A stretch of DNA of 64,000 bases from Amycolatopsis sp. CA-126428 (GTDB lineage Bacteria > Actinomycetota > Actinomycetes > Mycobacteriales > Pseudonocardiaceae), in assembly GCF_002904335.1 (NCBI RefSeq), contig NZ_PPHF01000001.1, positions 1 through 64,000 of the forward strand, given 5' to 3'. Under the pieces are notes generated by a model. The model saw nothing but the letters and a program-made list of their open reading frames with translations, did not search any database and was not told where the DNA came from. The position numbers were made by a program, and so were the translations under genes. The number at the start of each line of letters is the position of its first letter. Within the stretch, counting starts at the first letter, position 1. Positions 33,648 through 41,695 of this stretch are shown piece by piece.

Positions 33648-36600
33648 GTGGGCCGGCCGCCCGTATCGCCGGTCCCCGATCCCGACGGCGCGGGATCGCG
33701 GTTCACCGCTGCGGGCGAACGGCGGCTCCCCGGGGGACCCGGCCGGCCGGACGTCCGCGACGTCGCCGACGCCCTGTGGCTGATCGCGGCGACCCGGACG
33801 GATGAGGCGCGGGCCCGGCCGGCCACGTCCCCGCTGCCGCCGGACAGCCCGCCATCCGGGGACCCCCTCCCGCTGCCCTTGGAGCTGCCGCCCCCGGCCG
33901 CGCGGGCGGAACCGGCTCCGCTGCTCGAAAGCCCACGTCAGGTGATTGCGGCCGGAGTCGCCGAAGTCCCGGCGGCCACGGATTCCGCGCCACAGTCACA
34001 ACCGGTCTCTGGATCGGTTCGGCCGTCCGTTATTGTTCGGGCCCTCCGCACGCTGAAGCGAAGGGTGCCGGCCTGGCATGAGCACGTTGTCATCGTCGAC
34101 GAAGCCGCCACGGCCGAGCGGGTCGCCGAGAGCGGATTCTGGTGGCCGGTGACCGAACCCGAGCTGGAACGGTGGCTTGATCTCACCGTCGTGGTGGATA
34201 CCGCGAGGTCGATGACACTCTGGCGGAGCACCGTCAAGGCGTTCCGCGCCGGCCTCGAACAGCTCGGTGCCTTCCGGACGATCCAGTACCGCCGGCTGGA
34301 CACGCAGAGTAGTGGCCACCGCCGGGGCCGGCCCCGGTTGTACGGCGAGACGTCGTCGTCGGCGCCGCGCGACCCGTCCGAGCTGATCGACCCGACGGGC
34401 AGGCGGCTCGTCCTGGTCGTCACCGACGGCGTCGGCGATCTTTGGCGGTCCGGCGGTGTTTCGGCCGTGCTCGCCGAGTGGGCGTCGGTGATGCCGACGA
34501 CCGTCCTGCACGTGCTGCCGCAACGGCTGTGGTCCCGCGGGATGGACCTGCACCGCGCGCGGCTGAACGTTCGGGTGCCGGTGGCGCCGAACAGCCAGTG
34601 GGGCTGGGAACTGCCGGAGGCGTGGGCGGACCCCGAGCTGGCCGCGGCCAAGGACGCCGGGGCGATCCCGGTGCCGGTGATGGAGCTCGGCCCGCGGTGG
34701 CTGCGGTGGTGGGCACGGCTGGTGGCCGGCGAGCACAAGGGTTTCGTCCCCGCCCGGGTGCTGCTGAGCGGCCTGAAGGGGGCGCCCATCGAAGGCAGCG
34801 ACGACCTCGTCGACCCGGGCACCGCTCGCGAGCGGGTGCGCCGGTTCCTGAGTGTCGCCTCCCCGCCGGCGTACCGGCTGGCGACCATGCTGGCCGCGGT
34901 GCCGGCCAACCTTTCGGTCGCGCGGTTCGTCCAGGACGAACTCCTCCCCGAGGCGCGGCCGGAGCACCTGACGGAAGTGCTGACGAGCGGGCTGCTGCGG
35001 CCGGCCGCGGCGGTCGGCGACGAGACCACGGTTTTCGACTTCCCGGCCTCGGTCCGGCAGGTGCTGCTGAGCGGGGCCCGGCGCGCCGACACCGCGGAGG
35101 TCGTCCGCGCCACCGAAGCCCGGTTCGGCACCATCACCCGGTTGCGGGACGCCATCGACGCGCCGGACGCCACCCGGGATCCGGATTCCCAGGCGGATCC
35201 GGCGCACGACGTCGCACTCGAACGGGTGGTAATGCAGGCCCTGAGTGGGCCTTATTCTTCCCGCGCCAGTCGAATTCGCTCGAAAGAGCGAGACTATTCC
35301 GGTGAATTACCCCCAATGGCACCCGATTCAGCGACTCTGTCGTCCGCTGTTTCCGGAGCAGATGATCATATCGCCCAAAAGAGAATGCCGCCCTACGATT
35401 ATGGTGAACCGGTGAGAGACACTATGGCGAAAGCGCCCGTGCCCCCTGAGGCTTCCACGTCCGCAGTCACGGCCACCGGTGAGGTGGCGGACGACCCGGT
35501 TCGGCGGAGTCCGGAGTTGCGCGAGCCTTCGCCGGCCGGGGACGCCGGTCCCCTGCTGGGCCGCCGGCCGATCTTCACCCTGGAGCACGGGGACAGCCCG
35601 GCCGAGGACGTCCCGCCGGTCTGGGGCAGCGTGCCACCCCGGAACCCGAACTTCACCGGGCGCCGGGAACTCCTCCGGGAACTGGGCGAGCGGGTCATGT
35701 CCGGCACCACGGCCGTGCTGCCGTCGGCCCTGCACGGCATGGGCGGCATCGGCAAGACCCAGATGGCCGTCGAGTACATCTACAGCCACCTGCGCGAATA
35801 CGACGTCGTGTGGTGGATCCCGGCCACCGAGGCGGCCCAGATCCGGGTCGCCCTCACCGAACTGGCCCAGGCGCTGAACCTCCCGGGCTCCGGTGAGGCG
35901 AACACCGCCATCCCGGCCGTGCGCGAGGCGCTGCGGACCGGGCGGCCGTACCGGCGCTGGCTGCTGGTCTTCGACTCGGCCGAGGACGTCGCGCTGGTCC
36001 GCCAGTTCTTCCCGACCAACGGGCCCGGCGAAATCCTGATCACCTCGCGCAACGCGGAGTGGGCCAGTGTCGCCCGGCCGCTGGAAGTCGCCGTCTTCGA
36101 GCGTTCGGAGAGCATCGAACTGCTGCGCCGGCGCGGCCCGGAGATCGACGTGGCCGAGGCCGAGCAGCTGGCGGAACGCCTGGGGGACCTTCCGCTCGCG
36201 ATCGAGCAGGCCGCCGCCTGGCGGGCGGAGACCGGCATGCCGGTGCAGGAATACCTGCGCTTGTTCGACGAGAAAGTCGCGGAAATCCTCGACACCTCGA
36301 GTCCGGCGGACTACGAGGTTTCCGTCGCCGCGGCCTGGAACGTCGCGTTCGACGAACTGCGGACCCGAAATCCGGTGGCGCACCAGCTGCTCCAGATCTG
36401 TGCTTTCTTCGCGCCCGAACCGATTTCGCGTGCGTTCTTCTCCGGGGTCGGCAGCATTTCCATTCTGCCCGAAATAGACATGGCGCTGCGCGACCCGATG
36501 AAACTGGCGCGGGCCATCCGGGACATCAACCGGTACAGCCTGGCGAAGATCGACCACCGCACGAATTCGATCGTCCTGCACCGGTTGGTGCAGATCGTGC

Positions 36601-38090
36601 TGCGCAACCGGATGACCCCGCAGCACCGCGCGGAGATGCGCCACGGTGCCCATCTGCTGCTCGCCAAACGCGACCCCAACGACCCCACTTCGTCGAAGCA
36701 GTGGCCGCGCTACCAGGAAATCCTGCCGCACGTCTACCCGTCCGAGATCGTCGAGTGCGACGACCGCTGGGTCCGCCAGCTCGTGCTCAACCTGATGCGG
36801 TACCTCTACCAGTGGGGCGACCACGACGAGGCCCTCCGCCTCGCGGAAATGGCCCACCGGAACTGGACCGAGCGGCTCGGGCCCGACGACGAACAGACCC
36901 TGCAGGCCGCCGAGCGGCTGGGCTACTACTACTGGGTCACCGGCCGGTACACGGAGGCGGCGGAGATCAACCGCACGATCCTCGACACGCGGCAGCAGCT
37001 GTCCGGGGAAAACAGCGAGGAGACGCTCGCCGCCCAGATCGCGGTCTCCGGCGACCTTTCCGCGCAGGGCAACTTCCTCGCGTCCCGTGATCTGACCGAA
37101 GACGTCTACCAGAAGGCCAAGGCGCTGTTCGGCGAGGACGACCCGGTCACCCTGCGCGCGGCGCGGATCCACGGCACGAACCTGCGTCTCACGGGCCAGT
37201 ACCGCGAAGCCGGCGAGCTGGACGAAACGAATTACCAGCGGCAGACCGAGATTCTCGGCTACGACCACGCGGAGACGCTGAGTTCCCGGATGGGGCTCAT
37301 CATCGACCGCCGGGAGGCGGGCGACTACGTCTGGGCCCGTGAAGAGAACGAGAAACTCGCCGAACGCGTGCGCGAGCTGTTCGGCGAGGACAACGCGGAA
37401 ACCCTGCGCCGGATGGCCTACCTGGCGGTCTCCCGGCGCAAGGCCGGCGACCACGAGGCGGCGAAGGAACTCGCGGCCGCGGTGCTCGAGCGGTTCCGCG
37501 TGCGCTACGGCGAAAACAACTTCAACGTGATGGCCTGCGCACTCGGGTACTCGATCGACCTCCGGCACGCGCAGGAGCTGCGGTCCGCGCGGGAACTGGG
37601 TGAGCAGATCTTCGAGCGCTACCGGCGCAACCTGGGCGAGCACCACCCGCACACGATGGCCGCGGCCGTCGACCTGGCGGTGACCTTGCGGCTCTTCGGC
37701 AACGCCGCCGCGGCCAGGCAACTGGACGAGCGGTCCCTGGCGCAGCTGCGCGAGGCGCTCGGACCGGACCACCCGAGTGCGGTGCTGTGCGGGATCAACC
37801 TGGCGAGCGACCTCTCCGCGCTCGGCGAGACCGCGGCCGCGCTGGAGCTGGGCACGGACATGCTGGCGCGAGCCGAGCGGGTACTCGGGAAGGACCACCC
37901 GACCACGCTCGCCGCCGCGCTCAACCGGGCGCTCGACCTGCGCACGTCCGGGCAGAGCCAGGAAGCGGAGACGCTCTACGCCGACGTCATCTCGCGGTAC
38001 CGGATGGTGCTGCGCGAGTCGCACCCCGGGACCATCGCGGCATCGAAGGGTGTTCGCGCGGACTGCGACATCGACCCGCTGCCGCTGTAG
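33648..38090 (+). CDS. vWA/SAV_2336-type, NB-ARC and TPR fusion protein (FxsT-like)
   Basis: A 1480-residue protein. Residues 1-130 contain a SAV_2336-like segment (VADALWLIAATRTDEA) and a Pro-rich linker. Residues 178-330 are a vWA-like domain with Asp184 (VVVDTARS, an altered MIDAS) and TDG at 259-261. A lower-GC linker spans about 535-595. NB-ARC covers about 655-1000 with Walker A GMGGIGKT at 697-704. About ten 42-residue TPRs follow from 1040 and the chain ends DCDIDPLPL. This resembles FxsT of FxSxx-COOH peptide systems and STAND sensors. A rare TTA leucine codon is at residue 554. It begins two bases after the ATPase stop. I infer the sensor or signalling hub. Confidence 0.88.
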   Translation: MGRPPVSPVPDPDGAGSRFTAAGERRLPGGPGRPDVRDVADALWLIAATRTDEARARPATSPLPPDSPPSGDPLPLPLELPPPAARAEPAPLLESPRQVIAAGVAEVPAATDSAPQSQPVSGSVRPSVIVRALRTLKRRVPAWHEHVVIVDEAATAERVAESGFWWPVTEPELERWLDLTVVVDTARSMTLWRSTVKAFRAGLEQLGAFRTIQYRRLDTQSSGHRRGRPRLYGETSSSAPRDPSELIDPTGRRLVLVVTDGVGDLWRSGGVSAVLAEWASVMPTTVLHVLPQRLWSRGMDLHRARLNVRVPVAPNSQWGWELPEAWADPELAAAKDAGAIPVPVMELGPRWLRWWARLVAGEHKGFVPARVLLSGLKGAPIEGSDDLVDPGTARERVRRFLSVASPPAYRLATMLAAVPANLSVARFVQDELLPEARPEHLTEVLTSGLLRPAAAVGDETTVFDFPASVRQVLLSGARRADTAEVVRATEARFGTITRLRDAIDAPDATRDPDSQADPAHDVALERVVMQALSGPYSSRASRIRSKERDYSGELPPMAPDSATLSSAVSGADDHIAQKRMPPYDYGEPVRDTMAKAPVPPEASTSAVTATGEVADDPVRRSPELREPSPAGDAGPLLGRRPIFTLEHGDSPAEDVPPVWGSVPPRNPNFTGRRELLRELGERVMSGTTAVLPSALHGMGGIGKTQMAVEYIYSHLREYDVVWWIPATEAAQIRVALTELAQALNLPGSGEANTAIPAVREALRTGRPYRRWLLVFDSAEDVALVRQFFPTNGPGEILITSRNAEWASVARPLEVAVFERSESIELLRRRGPEIDVAEAEQLAERLGDLPLAIEQAAAWRAETGMPVQEYLRLFDEKVAEILDTSSPADYEVSVAAAWNVAFDELRTRNPVAHQLLQICAFFAPEPISRAFFSGVGSISILPEIDMALRDPMKLARAIRDINRYSLAKIDHRTNSIVLHRLVQIVLRNRMTPQHRAEMRHGAHLLLAKRDPNDPTSSKQWPRYQEILPHVYPSEIVECDDRWVRQLVLNLMRYLYQWGDHDEALRLAEMAHRNWTERLGPDDEQTLQAAERLGYYYWVTGRYTEAAEINRTILDTRQQLSGENSEETLAAQIAVSGDLSAQGNFLASRDLTEDVYQKAKALFGEDDPVTLRAARIHGTNLRLTGQYREAGELDETNYQRQTEILGYDHAETLSSRMGLIIDRREAGDYVWAREENEKLAERVRELFGEDNAETLRRMAYLAVSRRKAGDHEAAKELAAAVLERFRVRYGENNFNVMACALGYSIDLRHAQELRSARELGEQIFERYRRNLGEHHPHTMAAAVDLAVTLRLFGNAAAARQLDERSLAQLREALGPDHPSAVLCGINLASDLSALGETAAALELGTDMLARAERVLGKDHPTTLAAALNRALDLRTSGQSQEAETLYADVISRYRMVLRESHPGTIAASKGVRADCDIDPLPL
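35307..35309 (+). promoter_or_regulatory. Rare TTA leucine codon
   Basis: In-frame TTA for Leu554 of the vWA/NB-ARC/TPR protein (context GELPPM). In streptomycetes TTA codons tie translation to the developmental tRNA BldA. It lies in the low-GC linker between the two halves of the protein. Confidence 0.7.
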
Positions 38091-38205
38091 TACCGATCCG
38101 GTCAAAAGCAGGCCGACCCTCACGCGGCGCGCAACCGTTGCTGCGAGGTCATTCGGCCGTGGCTGTGGCCGGATCGGTACTGATCGATACTGTAGTACCG
38201 GATCA
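38089..38205. repeat. Inverted and direct repeats at a convergent junction
   Basis: AGTACCGATCCGG (38089-38101) is inverted as CCGGATCGGTACT (38169-38181), and a variant direct copy TAGTACCGGATCAG occurs at about 38193-38206. The stop codons of both convergent genes lie inside the outer copies. The arms could fold into a bidirectional terminator with a 67-base loop. Confidence 0.65.
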
Positions 38206-40032
38206 GCTGCGGGCCGGCCGGGTGCCGGTCCGCAGCCAGCCGAGCCAGCCCGCGAGTTCGTCCGGCGTGTCCGGTGCGGTGCCGTCGGCCGTCAGCCGGC
38301 GGTACACCGCGCGGACGAGCTCCGGCTGGTGCAGCAGCACGGACCCGGCCGGCCCGGTCCCGGAGCGGGAAAGGGCGAGGCCGAGTCCCGTCCAGGCCGT
38401 CGGGCTGTCCGGATCGGCGGACAGCTCCGCGCGGTAGCCCTCGGCGGCTTCGGCGAACCGGCCCGAAACGCCGGCGAAGTCGGCCGTGGTCGCCCCCGGC
38501 ACTTCCGGCCAGTGCCGGGCGAATCCGGTGGGATCGTTGAGGGCGAGCCGGGTCAGGTCCAGCCGGGCGTGGTGCCACGGGCCGTCGGGCACCGGCGTCG
38601 GGTCGGCGTCGGGCAGGAAGCCGAGCGCCGGCCGGGGTCGCCCGGCCGACCAGGCTTCGGCCAGGGCCCGCACGACCAGCGGGTCGGGCCGCAGGTGGCG
38701 CAGCCGCCAGCCGGCGTAGTGGTCGAGCAGGGCCGTGCTGGCCGCGGCGGCCTGGGGTGTCGGCACCGGTTCGCGCAGCCACGGCCCGAGCCGCTCGGCG
38801 AGCCGGCGCAGGAACCGCCGTCCGTCGATGGTCAGCCCGGGGTCGGCCCGGAGCACCTCCAGGACCTGCCAGACCGCTTGCCGCCAGTAGGCGAATTCGA
38901 ACTCGGCGATGCGCTGGAACGGTTCGTCGTCGAACCGGGCCAGCGCGCGCCAGAAGGCCGTGACGCCGAAAAAGGCATACACGCCTTGGAAAACGCCACC
39001 GATCGGCCGCGGATCGTCGCGCCACGCGGTGTAGAACCGCTCGGCCGGGTCGTCACCGTGCAGTTGCCGCAGGTGCATCAGCCCGCTCAGCCGGTTGTGC
39101 TGGAACTCGTGCACCAGCGAGGCGGCGAGCGACGCGGCATCGGCGGGCCGCGAAATGACGGCGCTGCCGAAGGCCTCGCCGCTCGACGCGCTGGTGGTGC
39201 GGAACGGCTGCATCGGCCGCGGGACGAGGGAACTGAACCCGACCGGGAACGCGTCCGCCGTGTCGGGCAGGCAGCGGACGATCAGCCGCCAGGCGTCGTC
39301 GAGCAGGCGCGTCCAGTTCTCCCGTTCGTCCGCCGGAAGCCGTTGGGGGAGCACGGGTTCGAAGGAACCGCGGTACGGGTCGAGGTCGTCGAGGCGCAGG
39401 GACAGCACGCGGTCACCCGAAACCGCCGTCACCTGGCGCAGGCCCCACCAGCCCGGCCCGTCCGTGGCCGGGTCGGCGGGTGCCCGGACGATCTCCCGGC
39501 CGTTGTCCAGTTCCAGCACGGCTCCGGTCCGGCGTACCCGCGCCACCATCCATTCGGTGCCGGCCCGGAACCGGGCCACGCCGAGGCCGGGGAGCATCGC
39601 GGTGCCGGCCCAGACCGGGATGGTCGCGGTGAAGTCGAGACCGGCGCGGATCGCCGCCGCGGCCGCCAGCGCGTGCAGGTGGCCGGTGTGCACCCACAGC
39701 GGGCAGACCCCGGTGATCTGCTTGCGCAGCAACCGGATCGTGTAGCCGGCCCACGTACCGGTGTACGGGTGCCCGAGCAGGAGGTCGACGGCTTCCGGGG
39801 CCGAGTTCTGCACCCGGGTCAGCAGATCCCAGGCGTCGTCCGGGGGTGCGAGCGGACCGCGCGCCGCCGGGTCCTTCGCGACGAGGTCGGTGATCGCGCG
39901 CAGCAGGAGCAATCTCCGGCTGCGTTCCGCTTCGCGCAGGAGCCGCATCGCACCGATGTCGCCGGTTCCGTTCGCGATCGCGTCGAAATCCGCCGTCCCG
40001 ATCCGGTGCACCGGCAGTTCGCCCCGTGTCAC
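38203..40032 (-). CDS. Stand-alone HExxH peptide-modification enzyme (2-oxoglutarate peptide beta-hydroxylase family)
   Basis: About 609 residues of the HEXXH-motif peptide-modification family, whose studied members are Fe(II)/2-oxoglutarate peptide beta-hydroxylases, often fused to radical SAM domains. The motif HEFQH is at 308-312 (SLVHEFQHNRLSG), followed by the conserved ERFYTAWRDDPRPIGGVFQG. No radical SAM CxxxCxxC is present. The C-terminal third is TPR-like (VSGRFAEAAEGYRAELSADP). I chose GTG40032, with AGGA four bases upstream; ATG40053 would add seven residues. It follows the 60-residue precursor gene by 31 bases on the same strand, so that peptide is the likely substrate. Confidence 0.85.
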   Translation of the reverse strand: MTRGELPVHRIGTADFDAIANGTGDIGAMRLLREAERSRRLLLLRAITDLVAKDPAARGPLAPPDDAWDLLTRVQNSAPEAVDLLLGHPYTGTWAGYTIRLLRKQITGVCPLWVHTGHLHALAAAAAIRAGLDFTATIPVWAGTAMLPGLGVARFRAGTEWMVARVRRTGAVLELDNGREIVRAPADPATDGPGWWGLRQVTAVSGDRVLSLRLDDLDPYRGSFEPVLPQRLPADERENWTRLLDDAWRLIVRCLPDTADAFPVGFSSLVPRPMQPFRTTSASSGEAFGSAVISRPADAASLAASLVHEFQHNRLSGLMHLRQLHGDDPAERFYTAWRDDPRPIGGVFQGVYAFFGVTAFWRALARFDDEPFQRIAEFEFAYWRQAVWQVLEVLRADPGLTIDGRRFLRRLAERLGPWLREPVPTPQAAAASTALLDHYAGWRLRHLRPDPLVVRALAEAWSAGRPRPALGFLPDADPTPVPDGPWHHARLDLTRLALNDPTGFARHWPEVPGATTADFAGVSGRFAEAAEGYRAELSADPDSPTAWTGLGLALSRSGTGPAGSVLLHQPELVRAVYRRLTADGTAPDTPDELAGWLGWLRTGTRPARS

Positions 40033-40063
40033 GTGTTCCTGGCGCGCCGGCATGACGGCACGG

Positions 40064-40246
40064 CTAGTGGTGCCAGCTGTCGTCGCGCTTCTGGTCGCAG
40101 AACTGCGGGGCAGCCGATTGTTCGACCACCCGGCGCAAGGCGCGTTGCAACTCCGGGCTGTTCATGGTGCGCAGTGCGCTGAGCGGCACCGCGCTCAGAT
40201 CGACCAGTGGTGCGCCCGGGTTCGCGTGTTCGAGAACTGTGTTCAT
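40064..40246 (-). CDS. RiPP-like precursor peptide (FxsA-type leader, variant core)
   Basis: A 60-residue peptide. Residues 13-42 (APLVDLSAVPLSALRTMNSP, ELQRALRRVV) match the leader style of FxSxx-COOH precursors: DLxxVPLxxL ... PxLxxALRRVL. The tail after residue 43 is SAAPQFCDQKRDDSWHH and lacks the terminal FxSxx. It ends in Trp-His-His with a single Cys50. The position just ahead of the HExxH enzyme gene on the same strand makes it the probable substrate. A GGGGA stretch lies eight bases before the ATG. It is too short and odd to assign by family alone; the leader resemblance and context carry the call. Confidence 0.75.
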   Translation of the reverse strand: MNTVLEHANPGAPLVDLSAVPLSALRTMNSPELQRALRRVVEQSAAPQFCDQKRDDSWHH

Positions 40247-40356
40247 GTCCCATCCCCACTCACGAACGAAAACGGCCGAGTCGCCACGTCCATGATGCCT
40301 GATCGGCGGCCCCGGCAGGAAGGGCGGAAGGTAGGGAACTGATCGGCATTCGGGGT

Positions 40357-41535
40357 TCAGGCGACGCCGAGGACCGTGTGCAGCAACGCCGTCAGCTCGG
40401 CTTCGAAGTTCGGCCGGGCCGCCACCCGGCGCGTGCGAGCGAGATCGTTGGCGATCGTCAGCGCCGCGTGGACCATGATTTTCGCTTCCCGTACCGGCAA
40501 CTCGGGGCGCACCGCCGACAGCAGCGTCACCCACTGGGCCACGTAATCGCGCTGCACCCGCAGCAGATCCACCTTGTCGCGGTCCGGCATCGTCACCCGG
40601 TCCGCCGAGAACGACACCAGCAGTTCCGGCGTGTGCAGAATCGTGTGCACGTACGACGCCGCCAGCCGGCGCAGGGCCGAGCGCTCGTCGGAGGTCTGCA
40701 GCGCGAGTTCGGCCGCCAGGGCCAGCCTGTCCGCCGCGCGGTGGCCGATCGCGACCATCAGTGCAGCTTTGCTCGGGAAGTGGCGGTACACGCTCGGGCC
40801 CGCGATGCCCGCCGCCGCGCCGATGTCCTCCATGCTCACCGCGTGGAAGCCGCGCTGGGCGAACAGGGCCGTTGCCTCCGCCAGGACCTGCTCGCGGCGG
40901 GAGGGAGTGCCCAGGCTCAAAGCCGCGGACGGTGGCGGAGAAGACGGTGAAGGCAGTGTGGCGTTGAGCACACTGAGGGCCAGTTCGACCAGCAACGCAG
41001 CGAACCGGCGGCGGGCCACCGACGTGTGGTGGACCGACACGCTGCCGAACACCGACAGCGCGGCCCAGCAGAGCAGCTCCGCGTCCTCGACGCCCAGGTC
41101 GGGGCGCCGGGTCAGCAGGGCCTTCGACCACGCCGCCAGCGCCAGTGCCGACCGGCGGGCGATCTCGCGCTGGTCCTCCTTCGGCAGGTGGCGGCCTTCC
41201 CAGCGCCACAACGCGGCGATCTCGCGCCGCTCGACCGCCTGGGAGGCGAGCCGCGTCAGGAGGGATTCCAGCTGGTCAGCGGGGGGAACCGAGTCCGACA
41301 GCGCCTCCGCCGTCGCCTCCTCCATGTCCTCGAAGCCGCTCAGGACGACGTACGCCAGGATCGCCTGCTTGTCCGCGAAGTGGCGGTACAGCGCCGGACC
41401 GGTCACCCCCGCCGCGTCCGCGATGTCCTTGATCGACACCCCCGGGAAGCCGCGGGCGCGGAACAGCTCCGCCGCCACCGCGGCCAGCTGGGCCTTGCGG
41501 TCGCGGGGGCGCGAGCTGCGTTCGACGTCGGTCAT
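40357..41535 (-). CDS. Double TetR-domain regulator, divergent from fadAB
   Basis: A 392-residue protein made of two complete TetR units. The first HTH is LAAVAAELFRARGFPG ... AGVTGPALYRHFADKQ (residues about 15-60); the second is REQVLAEATALFAQRGFHAV ... AGIAGPSVYRHFPSKA (residues about 215-260). Each is followed by its own helical ligand domain, with a Pro/Ser linker near 205 (LPSPSSPPPSAALS). It probably binds DNA as an intramolecular pseudo-dimer and controls the divergent beta-oxidation genes 160 bp away (inference). ATG41535 is taken because the conserved part begins there; the frame upstream crosses the promoter region. Confidence 0.9.
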   Translation of the reverse strand: MTDVERSSRPRDRKAQLAAVAAELFRARGFPGVSIKDIADAAGVTGPALYRHFADKQAILAYVVLSGFEDMEEATAEALSDSVPPADQLESLLTRLASQAVERREIAALWRWEGRHLPKEDQREIARRSALALAAWSKALLTRRPDLGVEDAELLCWAALSVFGSVSVHHTSVARRRFAALLVELALSVLNATLPSPSSPPPSAALSLGTPSRREQVLAEATALFAQRGFHAVSMEDIGAAAGIAGPSVYRHFPSKAALMVAIGHRAADRLALAAELALQTSDERSALRRLAASYVHTILHTPELLVSFSADRVTMPDRDKVDLLRVQRDYVAQWVTLLSAVRPELPVREAKIMVHAALTIANDLARTRRVAARPNFEAELTALLHTVLGVA

Positions 41536-41606
41536 GGTGAGTGAACGATAGCGGCTGATGGCACACCTGCAAGCCATTGACACCATGGGGTTATCCGGAG
41601 ATATGT

Positions 41607-41638
41607 TAATGGGCATTAGCCCTACTGGCCGGTATACT
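41607..41638 (+). promoter_or_regulatory. fadA promoter with operator-like dyad
   Basis: TATACT at 41633-41638 is a strong -10 box. The -35 position (41610-41615, TGGGCA, 17 bp away) is covered by the dyad TAATG-GG-CATTA at 41607-41618. Repressor binding would block the polymerase. The leader to the fadA GTG is about 50 bases with GAGGAG. Confidence 0.55.
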
Positions 41639-41695
41639 CGGCTGCGACACGGCTTAGGCACAACGACGTCCGACACGCTCGCGAGGAGATGTTCT

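Noticed and set aside
33643..33783. ATG33643 as an alternative start of the vWA/NB-ARC/TPR gene
   Set aside because: It is in another frame that closes at 33783; GTG33648 opens the frame that carries all domains.
35328..38123. 931-codon open frame on the minus strand opposite the NB-ARC/TPR gene
   Set aside because: It mirrors the codon pattern of the real + strand gene; its translation is Arg/Pro/Val-rich with no motif, while the + strand shows Walker A and TPRs.
40064..40246. Canonical FxSxx-COOH peptide
   Set aside because: The leader fits, but the C-terminus is DSWHH and not FxSxx, so I call it a variant precursor only.
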